64,000 nucleotides of DNA from CAZEGV01 sp964511645 (GTDB taxonomy: Bacteria > Bacteroidota > Bacteroidia > Cytophagales > JAAEPT01). A program made the position numbers and the translations under genes. The notes beneath the pieces are model-generated. The model was not told the DNA's origin and searched no databases. It was given only the letters and a program-made list of their open reading frames with translations. Shown here one piece after another: positions 17,485 through 26,035 of this stretch. Position 1 is the stretch's first letter, and each line of letters begins with the position of its first letter. The stretch covers positions 7,783 to 71,782 of the forward strand of contig CAZEGV010000002.1 of the NCBI GenBank assembly GCA_964511645.1, given 5' to 3'.

Positions 17485-18183
17485 TTATTTAAATACTTCA
17501 CTTAGGACATCGAGTGAATTAATTTTATCTAATGAGCTGATAAATGTGCTGTAGTATTGTAACACAAAGCGTAGTAAAGAGTTACGAGAATTGCTGTTTA
17601 AAGAAAACTGTTCGTTAAAGTTGCAAATTCTTAGTGCATTAAGTAATTGTAGTTCTTGAGTAGAAGGAATGTCTTTTTCAGTAATTTTTAAATTATTTTT
17701 GACTGCCATTAATGCAGTATTTCCCTCAAAGTCAAAGCCTAAGTAATTAGTTAGTTGAATTAAAAAGATGAGATGAAAATTTTCAATATTAGCTTCTGCT
17801 TTACTGAAATAGATTAACGAGCGATTGATGAAGTCAAATAATTGATAATCTTGCTCTTCTTCGTGTATTAAGGCTTTGTTAAGTACTTCAGATAGGAATA
17901 ATAAAATACTTGTTTTGGAGATATTTGGTAAAACAATAAACGAAGATGGATGAAATTTTGCTTCTGAAATGCGATTGATGTTGGCGTTACTTCTTTCGTA
18001 TACTAACAAGTCCAAAATAGACATAGGGCGGTAAAGTGCCGCTTTGTTTTTACTCTTGGCAGATCGTACAGAGTTAATGATGTAGCTTTTAGTGCCTAAC
18101 TCACGGGTGTATATTCGTGATATAATAGATGATTCTTTGTATTTGAGGGTGCTTAAAACTATTCCACTTGTCTTGCGAAGCAT
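17485..18183 (-). CDS. recO: DNA repair protein RecO
   Basis: Helps RecR load RecA on SSB-coated single-stranded DNA. The 232 residues begin with the OB-fold domain (MLRKTSGIVLSTLKYKESSIISRIYT, then RSAKSKNKAALYRPMSILDLLVYE), followed by the helical domain with FLSEVLNKALIHEEEQDYQLFDFINRSL. The zinc-binding cysteines found in some RecO proteins are absent, as is common in Bacteroidota. The gene starts 4 nt after porZ ends; the recO-porZ pairing is characteristic of Bacteroidota. Confidence 0.95.
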   Translation of the reverse strand: MLRKTSGIVLSTLKYKESSIISRIYTRELGTKSYIINSVRSAKSKNKAALYRPMSILDLLVYERSNANINRISEAKFHPSSFIVLPNISKTSILLFLSEVLNKALIHEEEQDYQLFDFINRSLIYFSKAEANIENFHLIFLIQLTNYLGFDFEGNTALMAVKNNLKITEKDIPSTQELQLLNALRICNFNEQFSLNSNSRNSLLRFVLQYYSTFISSLDKINSLDVLSEVFK

Positions 18184-18187
18184 ATTG

Positions 18188-20446
18188 TTATTCTACTACA
18201 GCAAATTTAGTCACAAAACGATCTTCTCCAGTAAGGGATGAGCTAAGCACCAAGTATATACCAGTTTTGATTTTTTCTCCATTAATATCTCGTCCATTCC
18301 AAACTACTTGACCACCTTCGGCATTAGTTTCATAAACTAATCTGCCTGCCATGTCTGTGATTTTAACTAAAGCATCAGTTGCTAATCCTCTTATGCCGAT
18401 AAGTCCATCGTAATTAGGGAGTACAGGGTTTGGGAATACTTCTACATTATCATGTAATTCAGTTGACTCAGTTGCTTCTGCCCAGTATGAGGCAATACCT
18501 CTATCGGTGACAAAAAATACTTCTCCTGTTTTATTATTTACAATAATATCTTTAATTACATTAGAGGGTAGGGGACTGTTATTTGTATTAAAATTGTAAA
18601 TAATATCTTCTCCATTATCGTTAAATAGAAATACACCGTTATTAGTGCCGAACCATTTTCTATTAGCACCATCTACAATGATTGAGGTAACTTCTTCGTC
18701 TTGTAATAATGGTCTTCCTCCTACGATAGGTTTATGAGCCTTATAAATGCTTTTGTCAAATATACTCGATGTTTCTCGAAATACTGCCACTCCTTGTCCT
18801 GTCGCCATCCATACGTCATTATTTTTGTCGATGTCAAACTCTTTTACTTTCCAGTGAGGAAGTTTGCCATTATTTGGATCATTATTCAGGTATCGTTCTT
18901 GTTTTGTTTTAGGATTAAAATAAATCATACCACTTGTTGCACTAACACCACCAAGCATCACCCAAACGTTGTCATTTTGGTCTATTTTAATGTCTTCGGG
19001 TAAAGTAGACCGTGATGTTTTTAGTAAAAATGAATCCCAAGAACCATCTGCATTCATTCTATGAATAGATTCTTTTCCTCTAGTTTCATGATTACAAACC
19101 CACATGTCTCCATTGTTACCCATACTCATACCGAGTACTTTAGTCCACTGAGAGCTTAATAATGCTGATACCAATGGAGAATTTACAGAGTCAATAATAG
19201 TAAAATCATCACTACTACCATCCCATTCAAGTATTCCGCCTCGCATACAAGAAATATAATATTTTCCTCTAGCAGGGTTGTACAAAACGTCAATAGCATT
19301 AAAAACTTTTTTACTAGACATGTTTACATCTGTAGTTTTCCATTTACCATTATATTGATGTACAATGACGTTATTACCGCTGGGTACATAGTTGTTGTGC
19401 TTTCCTCCGGTAATAAATATTCTACCATTACCATAACTTGCTTTCCAAATTTCATCATTCTCTGGTCCATTGGGCTTGATTCTTGTTGTGCCATTTCCAA
19501 GTTCTAACTTTGTGAGTCCTGACCAATTATTACCCCCCCAGTATAAACCATTTTTGTCTTTTAATAAATCATTGGCATTGTGATATTTATCGGTTGTTGT
19601 AATCGAAGTGATGTCTTGTGTGCCATTTATTTCATACACTTCGTTGTTGTAGGTACAAAGTAAAACATTATTACTTGTACGTAAATGATGAATTGTTTTA
19701 GTAGGAAGGTTGTTTACAAGATTAAACTGATTATTGGTGTAATATTGTACTTTTCCAGTTTCATCAGCTATATATAATGTGTCATGAAGGATGTCTATGT
19801 CAACTATATTAGCATTAGAGATTAACGATTTCCAATTGACTACATCTAATAAGTTGTACTGTCCTTGTCTATTGGCTGTTTGTATGCCTTCACTTGTATG
19901 AATGAATAATGAGTCCTGACTAAGTGTAGTTTTGTGAACGATAACTTCCGCCCCGCCATTCCCAATATTACGATATGTTTCTTTAATTTCTTGACGAGAA
20001 ATATCTAAAACAACCAAGCCAAAGTCACTACTTAGGTAGGCTAATCCTTTACTTGTAGAGATATGATTAATGCCCTTACTTCCTGTGATATTACTAGTAA
20101 ATATATCATTTATATTGGTGATGTTATGCCCTGTTATCAAGTCAATATTGCCATCAGTATAGGCTACAATAATAGTTTGAGATTGTTGGTCATATCCAAT
20201 TGCTGAAAAACGATTACCGCTTAAGCCGTCTACTCGGTTAATCTCATGATGAATATTCTCTGATTTATCATAAAAAAATAAACTATATTCAGTAATGACA
20301 TATATTCTATTATTGACTTCTATAACTTGTTTGAGATCAAAAAAGAAGTTATGTGTTCGCCATTTTCCAAGTCCAAAGTCTTGAGACTGAGTATAACTCA
20401 ACAAACACAAAGAGATAAAAAAGAAAAGATGTTTAATTATTTTCAT
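18188..20446 (-). CDS. porZ: PorZ-like beta-propeller protein with T9SS sorting domain
   Basis: 752 residues with signal peptide (MKIIKHLFFFISLCLLSYTQS) and two large regions of propeller blades resembling two-component-regulator propellers (repeats such as DKNGLYWGGNNWSGL and VDGANRKWFGTNNGVFLF). The last 85 residues form a T9SS C-terminal domain: VEVFPNPVLPNYDG, VKITDMAGRLVYE and KTGIYLVLSS. PorZ of Porphyromonas gingivalis has this size and layout and acts at the T9SS attachment complex, delivering A-LPS to cargo. Whether this organism has A-LPS is unknown, so the role is inferred from domain order and the recO neighbour. Confidence 0.82.
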   Translation of the reverse strand: MKIIKHLFFFISLCLLSYTQSQDFGLGKWRTHNFFFDLKQVIEVNNRIYVITEYSLFFYDKSENIHHEINRVDGLSGNRFSAIGYDQQSQTIIVAYTDGNIDLITGHNITNINDIFTSNITGSKGINHISTSKGLAYLSSDFGLVVLDISRQEIKETYRNIGNGGAEVIVHKTTLSQDSLFIHTSEGIQTANRQGQYNLLDVVNWKSLISNANIVDIDILHDTLYIADETGKVQYYTNNQFNLVNNLPTKTIHHLRTSNNVLLCTYNNEVYEINGTQDITSITTTDKYHNANDLLKDKNGLYWGGNNWSGLTKLELGNGTTRIKPNGPENDEIWKASYGNGRIFITGGKHNNYVPSGNNVIVHQYNGKWKTTDVNMSSKKVFNAIDVLYNPARGKYYISCMRGGILEWDGSSDDFTIIDSVNSPLVSALLSSQWTKVLGMSMGNNGDMWVCNHETRGKESIHRMNADGSWDSFLLKTSRSTLPEDIKIDQNDNVWVMLGGVSATSGMIYFNPKTKQERYLNNDPNNGKLPHWKVKEFDIDKNNDVWMATGQGVAVFRETSSIFDKSIYKAHKPIVGGRPLLQDEEVTSIIVDGANRKWFGTNNGVFLFNDNGEDIIYNFNTNNSPLPSNVIKDIIVNNKTGEVFFVTDRGIASYWAEATESTELHDNVEVFPNPVLPNYDGLIGIRGLATDALVKITDMAGRLVYETNAEGGQVVWNGRDINGEKIKTGIYLVLSSSLTGEDRFVTKFAVVE

Positions 20447-20531
20447 ACTTTTATTACGGTATAACTCACTATCTAGTAGTATAACAAAATAAACAAGGTT
20501 TTATTGTGTTTGATTCAAGAATAGAGTTTAA

Positions 20532-20562
20532 AGAAAAAAGCTACTCGTTTGAGTAGCTTTTG
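20532..20562. terminator. Hairpin terminator between tRNA-Cys and porZ
   Basis: AAAAAGCTACTC and GAGTAGCTTTT form an 11-bp stem around a GTTT loop, with A- and T-tracts on the two sides. It lies 3 nt beyond the tRNA-Cys gene on the minus strand and would end the tRNA transcript. Confidence 0.85.
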
Positions 20563-20565
20563 AAG

Positions 20566-20636
20566 AGGCGTCTGGCGGATTCGAACCGCCGTAGATGGTT
20601 TTGCAGACCACTGCCTAGCCACTCGGCCAAGACGCC
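20566..20636 (-). tRNA. tRNA-Cys (GCA)
   Basis: The minus strand folds as a complete 71-nt cloverleaf: acceptor GGCGTCT/AGACGCC, D-arm GCC/GGC, anticodon loop CTGCAAA with anticodon GCA, T-arm GGCGG/CCGCC around TTCGAAT, and U at the discriminator position as expected for cysteine. The 3' CCA is not encoded. Confidence 0.96.
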
Positions 20637-20663
20637 TTATTGTACAAAAGTAGATAAAATCTA

Positions 20664-21992
20664 TTACATTCCAAGCATACTTGCTAATCCTTTTTTCTGA
20701 CCAGTTGACATCTTGTTCATCTTTTTCATCATTTTTCGCATATCACCAAACTGACGCATCAATTGATTGACTTGCTTCATATCTGTCCCACTTCCTTGTG
20801 CAAGACGTTTACGTCTACTACCATCAATGATGTCTGGATTACTCCTTTCGGTTGGCGTCATAGACTTAATGATAGACTCTATAGGTCCAAATGCATTATC
20901 GTCTACTTCCACTCCTTTCATCGCTTTACCTACTCCGGGTATCATGCCTACAAGATCTTTGAGATTCCCCATTTTTTTGATTTGGTCAAGTTGGGTAAGA
21001 AAGTCATTAAAATCAAATTGATTTTTACTGATTTTTTTATTCAGCTTACGAGTTTCTTCTTCGTCAAATGCGTGCTGAGCACGTTCCACCAACGATACAA
21101 CATCTCCCATGCCGAGGATACGTTGTGCCATTCTATCAGGATGAAAGAGGTCAATAGCCTCCATTTTTTCTCCTGTAGAAATGAATTTGATAGGTTTCTC
21201 AACAACTGCACGAATAGATAATGCCGAACCACCTCTAGCATCACCATCTAGTTTAGTAAGTACTACTCCGTCAAAATTAATTTTTTCATTAAAAGCTTTA
21301 GCGGTATTAACGGCATCTTGTCCCGTCATAGCATCTACTACGAATAATGTTTCGTTAGGATTTAACGCTTCTTTAATCCGAGCAATCTCATCCATCATTG
21401 CTTCATCTACTGCTAGTCGACCAGCAGTGTCAACAATAAGGATATTAGCCTGTATGTCCTTGGCGTGTTTGAGTGCATTAGTAGCAATGTTTACAGGGTT
21501 TTTGTTCTCTTCATCAGCATATACGTCTATGCCGAGTTGCTCTCCCAATACTTTTAGTTGAGTAATTGCTGCAGGACGATAAACGTCACAGGCTGCGAAT
21601 AATACTTTTTTGTTTTTGTTTTTATAAAAATTACCTAATTTCCCTGTAAAAGTAGTTTTACCAGAACCTTGTAACCCAGACATCAAAATAACTGTTGGAT
21701 TCCCTTTGTCGTTAACAGCAACGTGCTCACCACCCATTAGGGTCGTCAGTTCATCACTGGTGATTTTGGTAAATAATTGCCCTGGACTTACAGAGTTGAT
21801 TACATTTTGACCTAATGCAGCATCTTTAATTCGGTCAGTAACTGATTTGGCAACCTTGTAATTAACATCAGCATCAATCAGCACACGACGAATTTCTTTT
21901 ACCGTTTGTGCGATGTTGATTTCTGTTATTTTACCTTGACCTTTAAGGGTTTTAAAAGCCGTTTCTAATTTTGAACTTAAATTATCAAACAT
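20664..21992 (-). CDS. ffh: Signal recognition particle protein Ffh
   Basis: GTPase that binds signal sequences with SRP RNA and targets ribosomes to FtsY and the translocon. The 442 residues have the N domain, the G domain with SGLQGSGKTTFTGKLG, DTAGRL and TKLDGDARGG, and a Met-rich M domain ending MKKMNKMSTGQKKGLASMLGM. The length is normal. It is transcribed away from yifB with its own promoter boxes immediately upstream; a tRNA-Cys gene follows on the same strand. Confidence 0.98.
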   Translation of the reverse strand: MFDNLSSKLETAFKTLKGQGKITEINIAQTVKEIRRVLIDADVNYKVAKSVTDRIKDAALGQNVINSVSPGQLFTKITSDELTTLMGGEHVAVNDKGNPTVILMSGLQGSGKTTFTGKLGNFYKNKNKKVLFAACDVYRPAAITQLKVLGEQLGIDVYADEENKNPVNIATNALKHAKDIQANILIVDTAGRLAVDEAMMDEIARIKEALNPNETLFVVDAMTGQDAVNTAKAFNEKINFDGVVLTKLDGDARGGSALSIRAVVEKPIKFISTGEKMEAIDLFHPDRMAQRILGMGDVVSLVERAQHAFDEEETRKLNKKISKNQFDFNDFLTQLDQIKKMGNLKDLVGMIPGVGKAMKGVEVDDNAFGPIESIIKSMTPTERSNPDIIDGSRRKRLAQGSGTDMKQVNQLMRQFGDMRKMMKKMNKMSTGQKKGLASMLGM

Positions 21993-22012
21993 AATGTTTT
22001 ACTTGTAGACTG

Positions 22013-22043
22013 CAAATATACAAGATAATCTTGTTAACCACAA
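22013..22043 (-). promoter_or_regulatory. Candidate ffh promoter
   Basis: On the minus strand TTG, 20 nt, TATATTTG exactly fits the Bacteroidota -33/-7 pattern. The predicted start near 22006 gives a leader of about 14 nt before the ffh ATG at 21992. The spacer holds a short CAAGAT/ATCTTG palindrome at 22021-22033. Confidence 0.65.
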
Positions 22044-22046
22044 GAA

Positions 22047-23597
22047 TCATTTAGATCCCCATCCTTCTCTGTCGAGACTTCTGTATTGAATAGCTTCTGC
22101 AATGTGTTGGGCTTGGATGTTATCACTGCCTTCTAAGTCGGCAATAGTACGGGATACTTTCAAAATCCTATCGTAAGCACGAGAGGAAAGTCCTAAGCGT
22201 TCGATAGCTGTTTTGAGTAATGTCTTGCTGACTTGGTCTAGTTGACAAATGTCTTTCGTGACTTTAGGAGGCATCATTGCGTTAGAATAAATGCTTTCAC
22301 TTAATTCTAAGTTTTTGAATCTTTTTTCTTGAATATTTCGGGCGTTAATAACACGTGTGCGAATGGTTTCACTTTTCTCGTTTTTTTTGTCAGAAGTGAT
22401 TTTTTCAAAAGATACAGGGTTTACTTCTATGTGGATGTCAATCCTGTCTAATAAAGGACCGCTTACTTTACTTAAGTATTTTTGTACGGACATTAGAGAG
22501 TCTGGATGCGTACCATCTGCTCGATAAAAATCTCCCGAGGGGCTAGGATTCATACTTGCTACTAACATAAAGTTAGCAGGAAATTCTACACTTGCCCTGG
22601 CCCTTGATATTGTTACTTTTCTTTCCTCTAAAGGTTGTCGTAAAACTTCTAATACCGTTCGTTTAAATTCAGGTAATTCATCTAAGAATAAAATTCCGTT
22701 ATGTGCTAAAGATATTTGACCAGGCTGAGGAATGTTGCCACCGCCTACTAATGCTACATCACTTGTGGTATGGTGTGGTGCTGCAAAGGGACGCATTGCA
22801 ATTAACCCCTTTGTTTTATCAAGCTTTCCTACTACCGAGTATATTTTGGTGGTTTCTAAAGCTTCGTTAAGACTGAGTGGAGGTAAAATTGTCGGTAACC
22901 TTCTTGCTAACATTGTTTTTCCTGATCCTGGAGGTCCAACCATAATGATGTTATGACCTCCCGCTGCGGCTACTTCTAATGCTCTTTTTACACTTTCGTG
23001 TCCTTGTACATCCGAAAAATCAGCATCGTAATTGTTTAAGTTGTAATAGAATAAATCACGAGTATCTCGTACTAATGGCTCTATACTTGTAGGGTCTTCA
23101 CAGAACAAAATAGCTTGTGCTAAACTTTCTACAGGAATGATGTCTAAATCATTTACAACTGCAGCTTCTTCGGCATTTTCTTTTGGTAAAATAAAGCCTT
23201 TAAATCCTTGTTGACGTGCTTCAATAGCAATGGGCAATGCACCTTTTATAGGACGTAATAATCCGTCTAAAGATAATTCTCCTAATATTAAATAGTCTTT
23301 TAAATGAGATGATACGACTTGCTCAGATGCTTGTAAAATACCTAAAGCAATCGGTAAATCGAATGAAGAGCCTTCTTTTTTGACGTCAGCAGGCGCCATG
23401 TTGACAATAGTTTTATGGCGAGGCATTCTGTAGCTGAGGTATTTGATAGCAGATTCTATACGATGCTCGCTTTCTTTTATGGCACTATCGGGTAGCCCAA
23501 CCATAAAGACTCCTTTTCCTTGAGTAATGTTGACTTCAATCGTTATTAGTGATGCGTCTACTCCAGATACTGTACTGCCATAAGTCTTTGCTAGCAT
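22047..23597 (-). CDS. YifB/ComM-family AAA+ magnesium-chelatase-like ATPase
   Basis: 516 residues: an N-terminal Lon-like fold (MLAKTYGSTVSGVDASLI to GEITQGKG-type strands), an AAA+ core with Walker A VGPPGSGKTMLARRLP and Walker B GILFLDELPEF, and a C-terminal helical MgChl domain ending SRTIADLEGSDNIQAQHIAEAIQYR. In transformable bacteria ComM is a helicase that promotes branch migration during natural transformation. It overlaps gmhA by 7 nt and lies two genes from comEC, which fits a DNA-uptake role, although competence itself is not shown. Confidence 0.93.
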   Translation of the reverse strand: MLAKTYGSTVSGVDASLITIEVNITQGKGVFMVGLPDSAIKESEHRIESAIKYLSYRMPRHKTIVNMAPADVKKEGSSFDLPIALGILQASEQVVSSHLKDYLILGELSLDGLLRPIKGALPIAIEARQQGFKGFILPKENAEEAAVVNDLDIIPVESLAQAILFCEDPTSIEPLVRDTRDLFYYNLNNYDADFSDVQGHESVKRALEVAAAGGHNIIMVGPPGSGKTMLARRLPTILPPLSLNEALETTKIYSVVGKLDKTKGLIAMRPFAAPHHTTSDVALVGGGNIPQPGQISLAHNGILFLDELPEFKRTVLEVLRQPLEERKVTISRARASVEFPANFMLVASMNPSPSGDFYRADGTHPDSLMSVQKYLSKVSGPLLDRIDIHIEVNPVSFEKITSDKKNEKSETIRTRVINARNIQEKRFKNLELSESIYSNAMMPPKVTKDICQLDQVSKTLLKTAIERLGLSSRAYDRILKVSRTIADLEGSDNIQAQHIAEAIQYRSLDREGWGSK

Positions 23598-24172
23598 GCC
23601 ATTTCTTTTTCTATTAGTAGGATCAAAATATGAATGATCTTGATGTGGATTTCTTGTACTCTATCTGCAAATCCTTGGTGAGGCACTCTGATTTCAACAT
23701 CTGCAAAATCACTTAGTTCACCACCGTGCTTACCTGTAAGGGCGATTACTGAGATGCCTTTTTGTTTGGCTAATTCCGCTGCTTTTAATACGTTTTTAGA
23801 ATTCCCACTAGTGCTAATGGCAAGTAATACATCTCCTTTTTGTCCCATCGCATTTACAAAGCGAGAAAAAACAGAATCATAACCATAATCATTACCTACA
23901 CAAGTAAGGTACGAGGCATCTGAAATAGCAATAGCGGGCATTGCCTCTCTGTCTTCTCTGAACCTACCTAACATCTCTTCTGCAAAATGAGAGGCGTCAC
24001 AGTTACTACCACCATTACCACACGAGATCACTTTTTTTTCAGCTTGAATGGCTTTGACAATAACTTGAGCAGCATCTGCAATGTCCTGAATATTTTGTTC
24101 GTTATTTATGAACTGATTCAGTACGCTTGCAGACTCTTGTAGTTGGTTGAGGATTATTTCTTTATTTGTCAT
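23591..24172 (-). CDS. gmhA: Sedoheptulose 7-phosphate isomerase
   Basis: SIS-domain enzyme making D-glycero-D-manno-heptose 7-phosphate, the first step toward heptose of the LPS core. The 193 residues include VISCGNGGSNCDASHFAEEMLGR, ISDASYLTCVGNDYGYDSVFSR and LLAISTSGNSKNVLKAAE, all typical of GmhA, and a C-terminal zinc-region motif QEIHIKIIHILI. It overlaps the yifB start by 7 nt. No other heptose gene is nearby. Confidence 0.94.
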   Translation of the reverse strand: MTNKEIILNQLQESASVLNQFINNEQNIQDIADAAQVIVKAIQAEKKVISCGNGGSNCDASHFAEEMLGRFREDREAMPAIAISDASYLTCVGNDYGYDSVFSRFVNAMGQKGDVLLAISTSGNSKNVLKAAELAKQKGISVIALTGKHGGELSDFADVEIRVPHQGFADRVQEIHIKIIHILILLIEKEMAC

Positions 24173-24226
24173 TTTTAATTTATCATTCCTATAAAAGCAA
24201 TGTATATAAATTTGTAGAACAATCCC

Positions 24227-26026
24227 TTATAATGAAGATGAATATTGTGCTTTTACTTGGTAGATGGTATTTGGAGAAACTTTAATTGTATTTTTCGTGC
24301 TCTTTTCATCTATTGAATATAAGTATTTTTGTTGCTGAACTGTAAAGAATATTCCCCCTTCCTTACCCTTTTTGTAAGGATGTTTCCCATTGTCAAAAAG
24401 GGCATGCCGTACCAGGTATGGATTGAGAGTGTATTTATTGAAATTCTTCTTAACTCGAATAGGGATGTATGAAATGCTACCGCTGTTGTTGATGATAATG
24501 TATTCCTCTTGTGTTGTTCTTACACTTATTATTTGATTTTTTTTAGTTTTAATATGAACTTCAATAGTTCTTATGCCTGTATAGGTAATGATACTTAGAC
24601 TAAGCAATATGAAATATTTATATCTTTTTTTTCGAAAGAAAAAATAAAAAGAAATCATTATGAACATAAGAAAAAGAGCATCCAAATGTGAAAAAGGAAT
24701 GTGTTCTAAATTAGCAAAAGAAAAAGAACCTAAAATTTTCAAATAAAAGACTTGGGAATAAATAAAAGCATCAACAATAGGAGCAAATAAAGAAGGGGTA
24801 ATTAAAAAAAATAATCCAAAAAAAACGATAAGAAAAGTATATGGAATCATAAACAAGTTAGAAATAATTGTTAAAAAAGAATAACTATGCATATACATTA
24901 ATACTAAGGGTACTACGAAAAACTGCACGGAGATACTGACGACAATTATATCCATGAAATAACGCTTAAGCTTAGGGAAGTGGGAGTAATAAGATTGGAA
25001 TAAAGGGACAAATAGTATGATGCTTAACACTGAGCCAAAAGAGAATTGAAATCCAACATCAAAAACTATAAAAGGATTGATTGCTAACATAGTCAAGGCA
25101 GTTGCTAGTAAGGCATATTCTACGGGTTGATCTCTTTTTATTATTGTACCAACTTGCACTAAAGTAAGCATGATCGCCGCTCGAACTACTGAAATTGAAA
25201 AACCAGTAATTGCTGTAAATAGCCAAATTCCGATTATTGATAATATGATTAAACGGCGTTTTTTTTGAGTAAAAATACTAAATACCCAAAAGACAATACC
25301 AACGTGTAATCCAGATACCGCCATAACATGTAACGTGCCTGTTTGAGCAAAGTCATGATGAATAGAAGTCGGCACTTCTGACCGTAGCCCTAGTAGTAGT
25401 GCTTTTAGAATAGTGTTATGAGGTTTGGGTAAATGATTGTCTATGCGGTGAGCTAGAGTATGCCTAAAAGCATATATTTTGGAAAGGAATATTGAGCTAG
25501 GTTGATTAGAAGTAATAGTATAGCTTTTCGTACTATAATAACGATGATATTTAATTTCTTTTAACCATAAATAACGTTGGTAATCAAAGAATGCTTTTAG
25601 CAATGGGGGCTCTAGTTCTTCTGGGGAGAATGAGGTTTTTATAATGTCTCCGTAATGTATTGGTTCCTTGCTTTCTAGGTATAATCGTACTTTAATATTA
25701 TTAAGTAAAGCATCACAACTATATCCGTAATCTTTGGGAGTGGGGTCGCTATTTACTTTCAAATAATAATACTGTTGTTTTTGTATAGATTGACTTTCAA
25801 TAACACCTCTTTTGTATGAAATATTGATGCCACCTAATAAGGTGACAAGTAATAAGGCAAGTATAGAGGCTGTATTTCTTTTGTTTTTAATGAATAATAA
25901 AACTGAAACAAATAGAAGAAACAGTGTAGTAACAATTAAAATTGGTACAGGTATTGAATAAAAGAAGAAAATAAGTATCCCAATGAGGTAAGAAATTGTT
26001 CCTTTAATCAATAATGGGATTTTCAT
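24227..26026 (-). CDS. comEC: ComEC/Rec2-family DNA uptake channel
   Basis: Inner-membrane protein proposed to carry single-stranded DNA into the cytoplasm in transformation. The 599 residues have three N-terminal membrane helices, a soluble DUF4131/OB-like region, then the Competence domain with LLGLRSEVPTSIHHDFAQTGTLHVMAVSGLHVGIV and about seven more membrane segments. A C-terminal metallo-beta-lactamase domain, present in Bacillus ComEC, is absent; a short soluble tail replaces it, as in many Bacteroidota. It follows the GH2 gene by 9 nt, and gmhA-yifB follow it. Confidence 0.92.
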   Translation of the reverse strand: MKIPLLIKGTISYLIGILIFFFYSIPVPILIVTTLFLLFVSVLLFIKNKRNTASILALLLVTLLGGINISYKRGVIESQSIQKQQYYYLKVNSDPTPKDYGYSCDALLNNIKVRLYLESKEPIHYGDIIKTSFSPEELEPPLLKAFFDYQRYLWLKEIKYHRYYSTKSYTITSNQPSSIFLSKIYAFRHTLAHRIDNHLPKPHNTILKALLLGLRSEVPTSIHHDFAQTGTLHVMAVSGLHVGIVFWVFSIFTQKKRRLIILSIIGIWLFTAITGFSISVVRAAIMLTLVQVGTIIKRDQPVEYALLATALTMLAINPFIVFDVGFQFSFGSVLSIILFVPLFQSYYSHFPKLKRYFMDIIVVSISVQFFVVPLVLMYMHSYSFLTIISNLFMIPYTFLIVFFGLFFLITPSLFAPIVDAFIYSQVFYLKILGSFSFANLEHIPFSHLDALFLMFIMISFYFFFRKKRYKYFILLSLSIITYTGIRTIEVHIKTKKNQIISVRTTQEEYIIINNSGSISYIPIRVKKNFNKYTLNPYLVRHALFDNGKHPYKKGKEGGIFFTVQQQKYLYSIDEKSTKNTIKVSPNTIYQVKAQYSSSL

Positions 26027-26035
26027 GGTCTAAAC

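Noticed and set aside
20763..21561. Several plus-strand frames over ffh
   Set aside because: They are antisense to a complete, conserved ffh gene.
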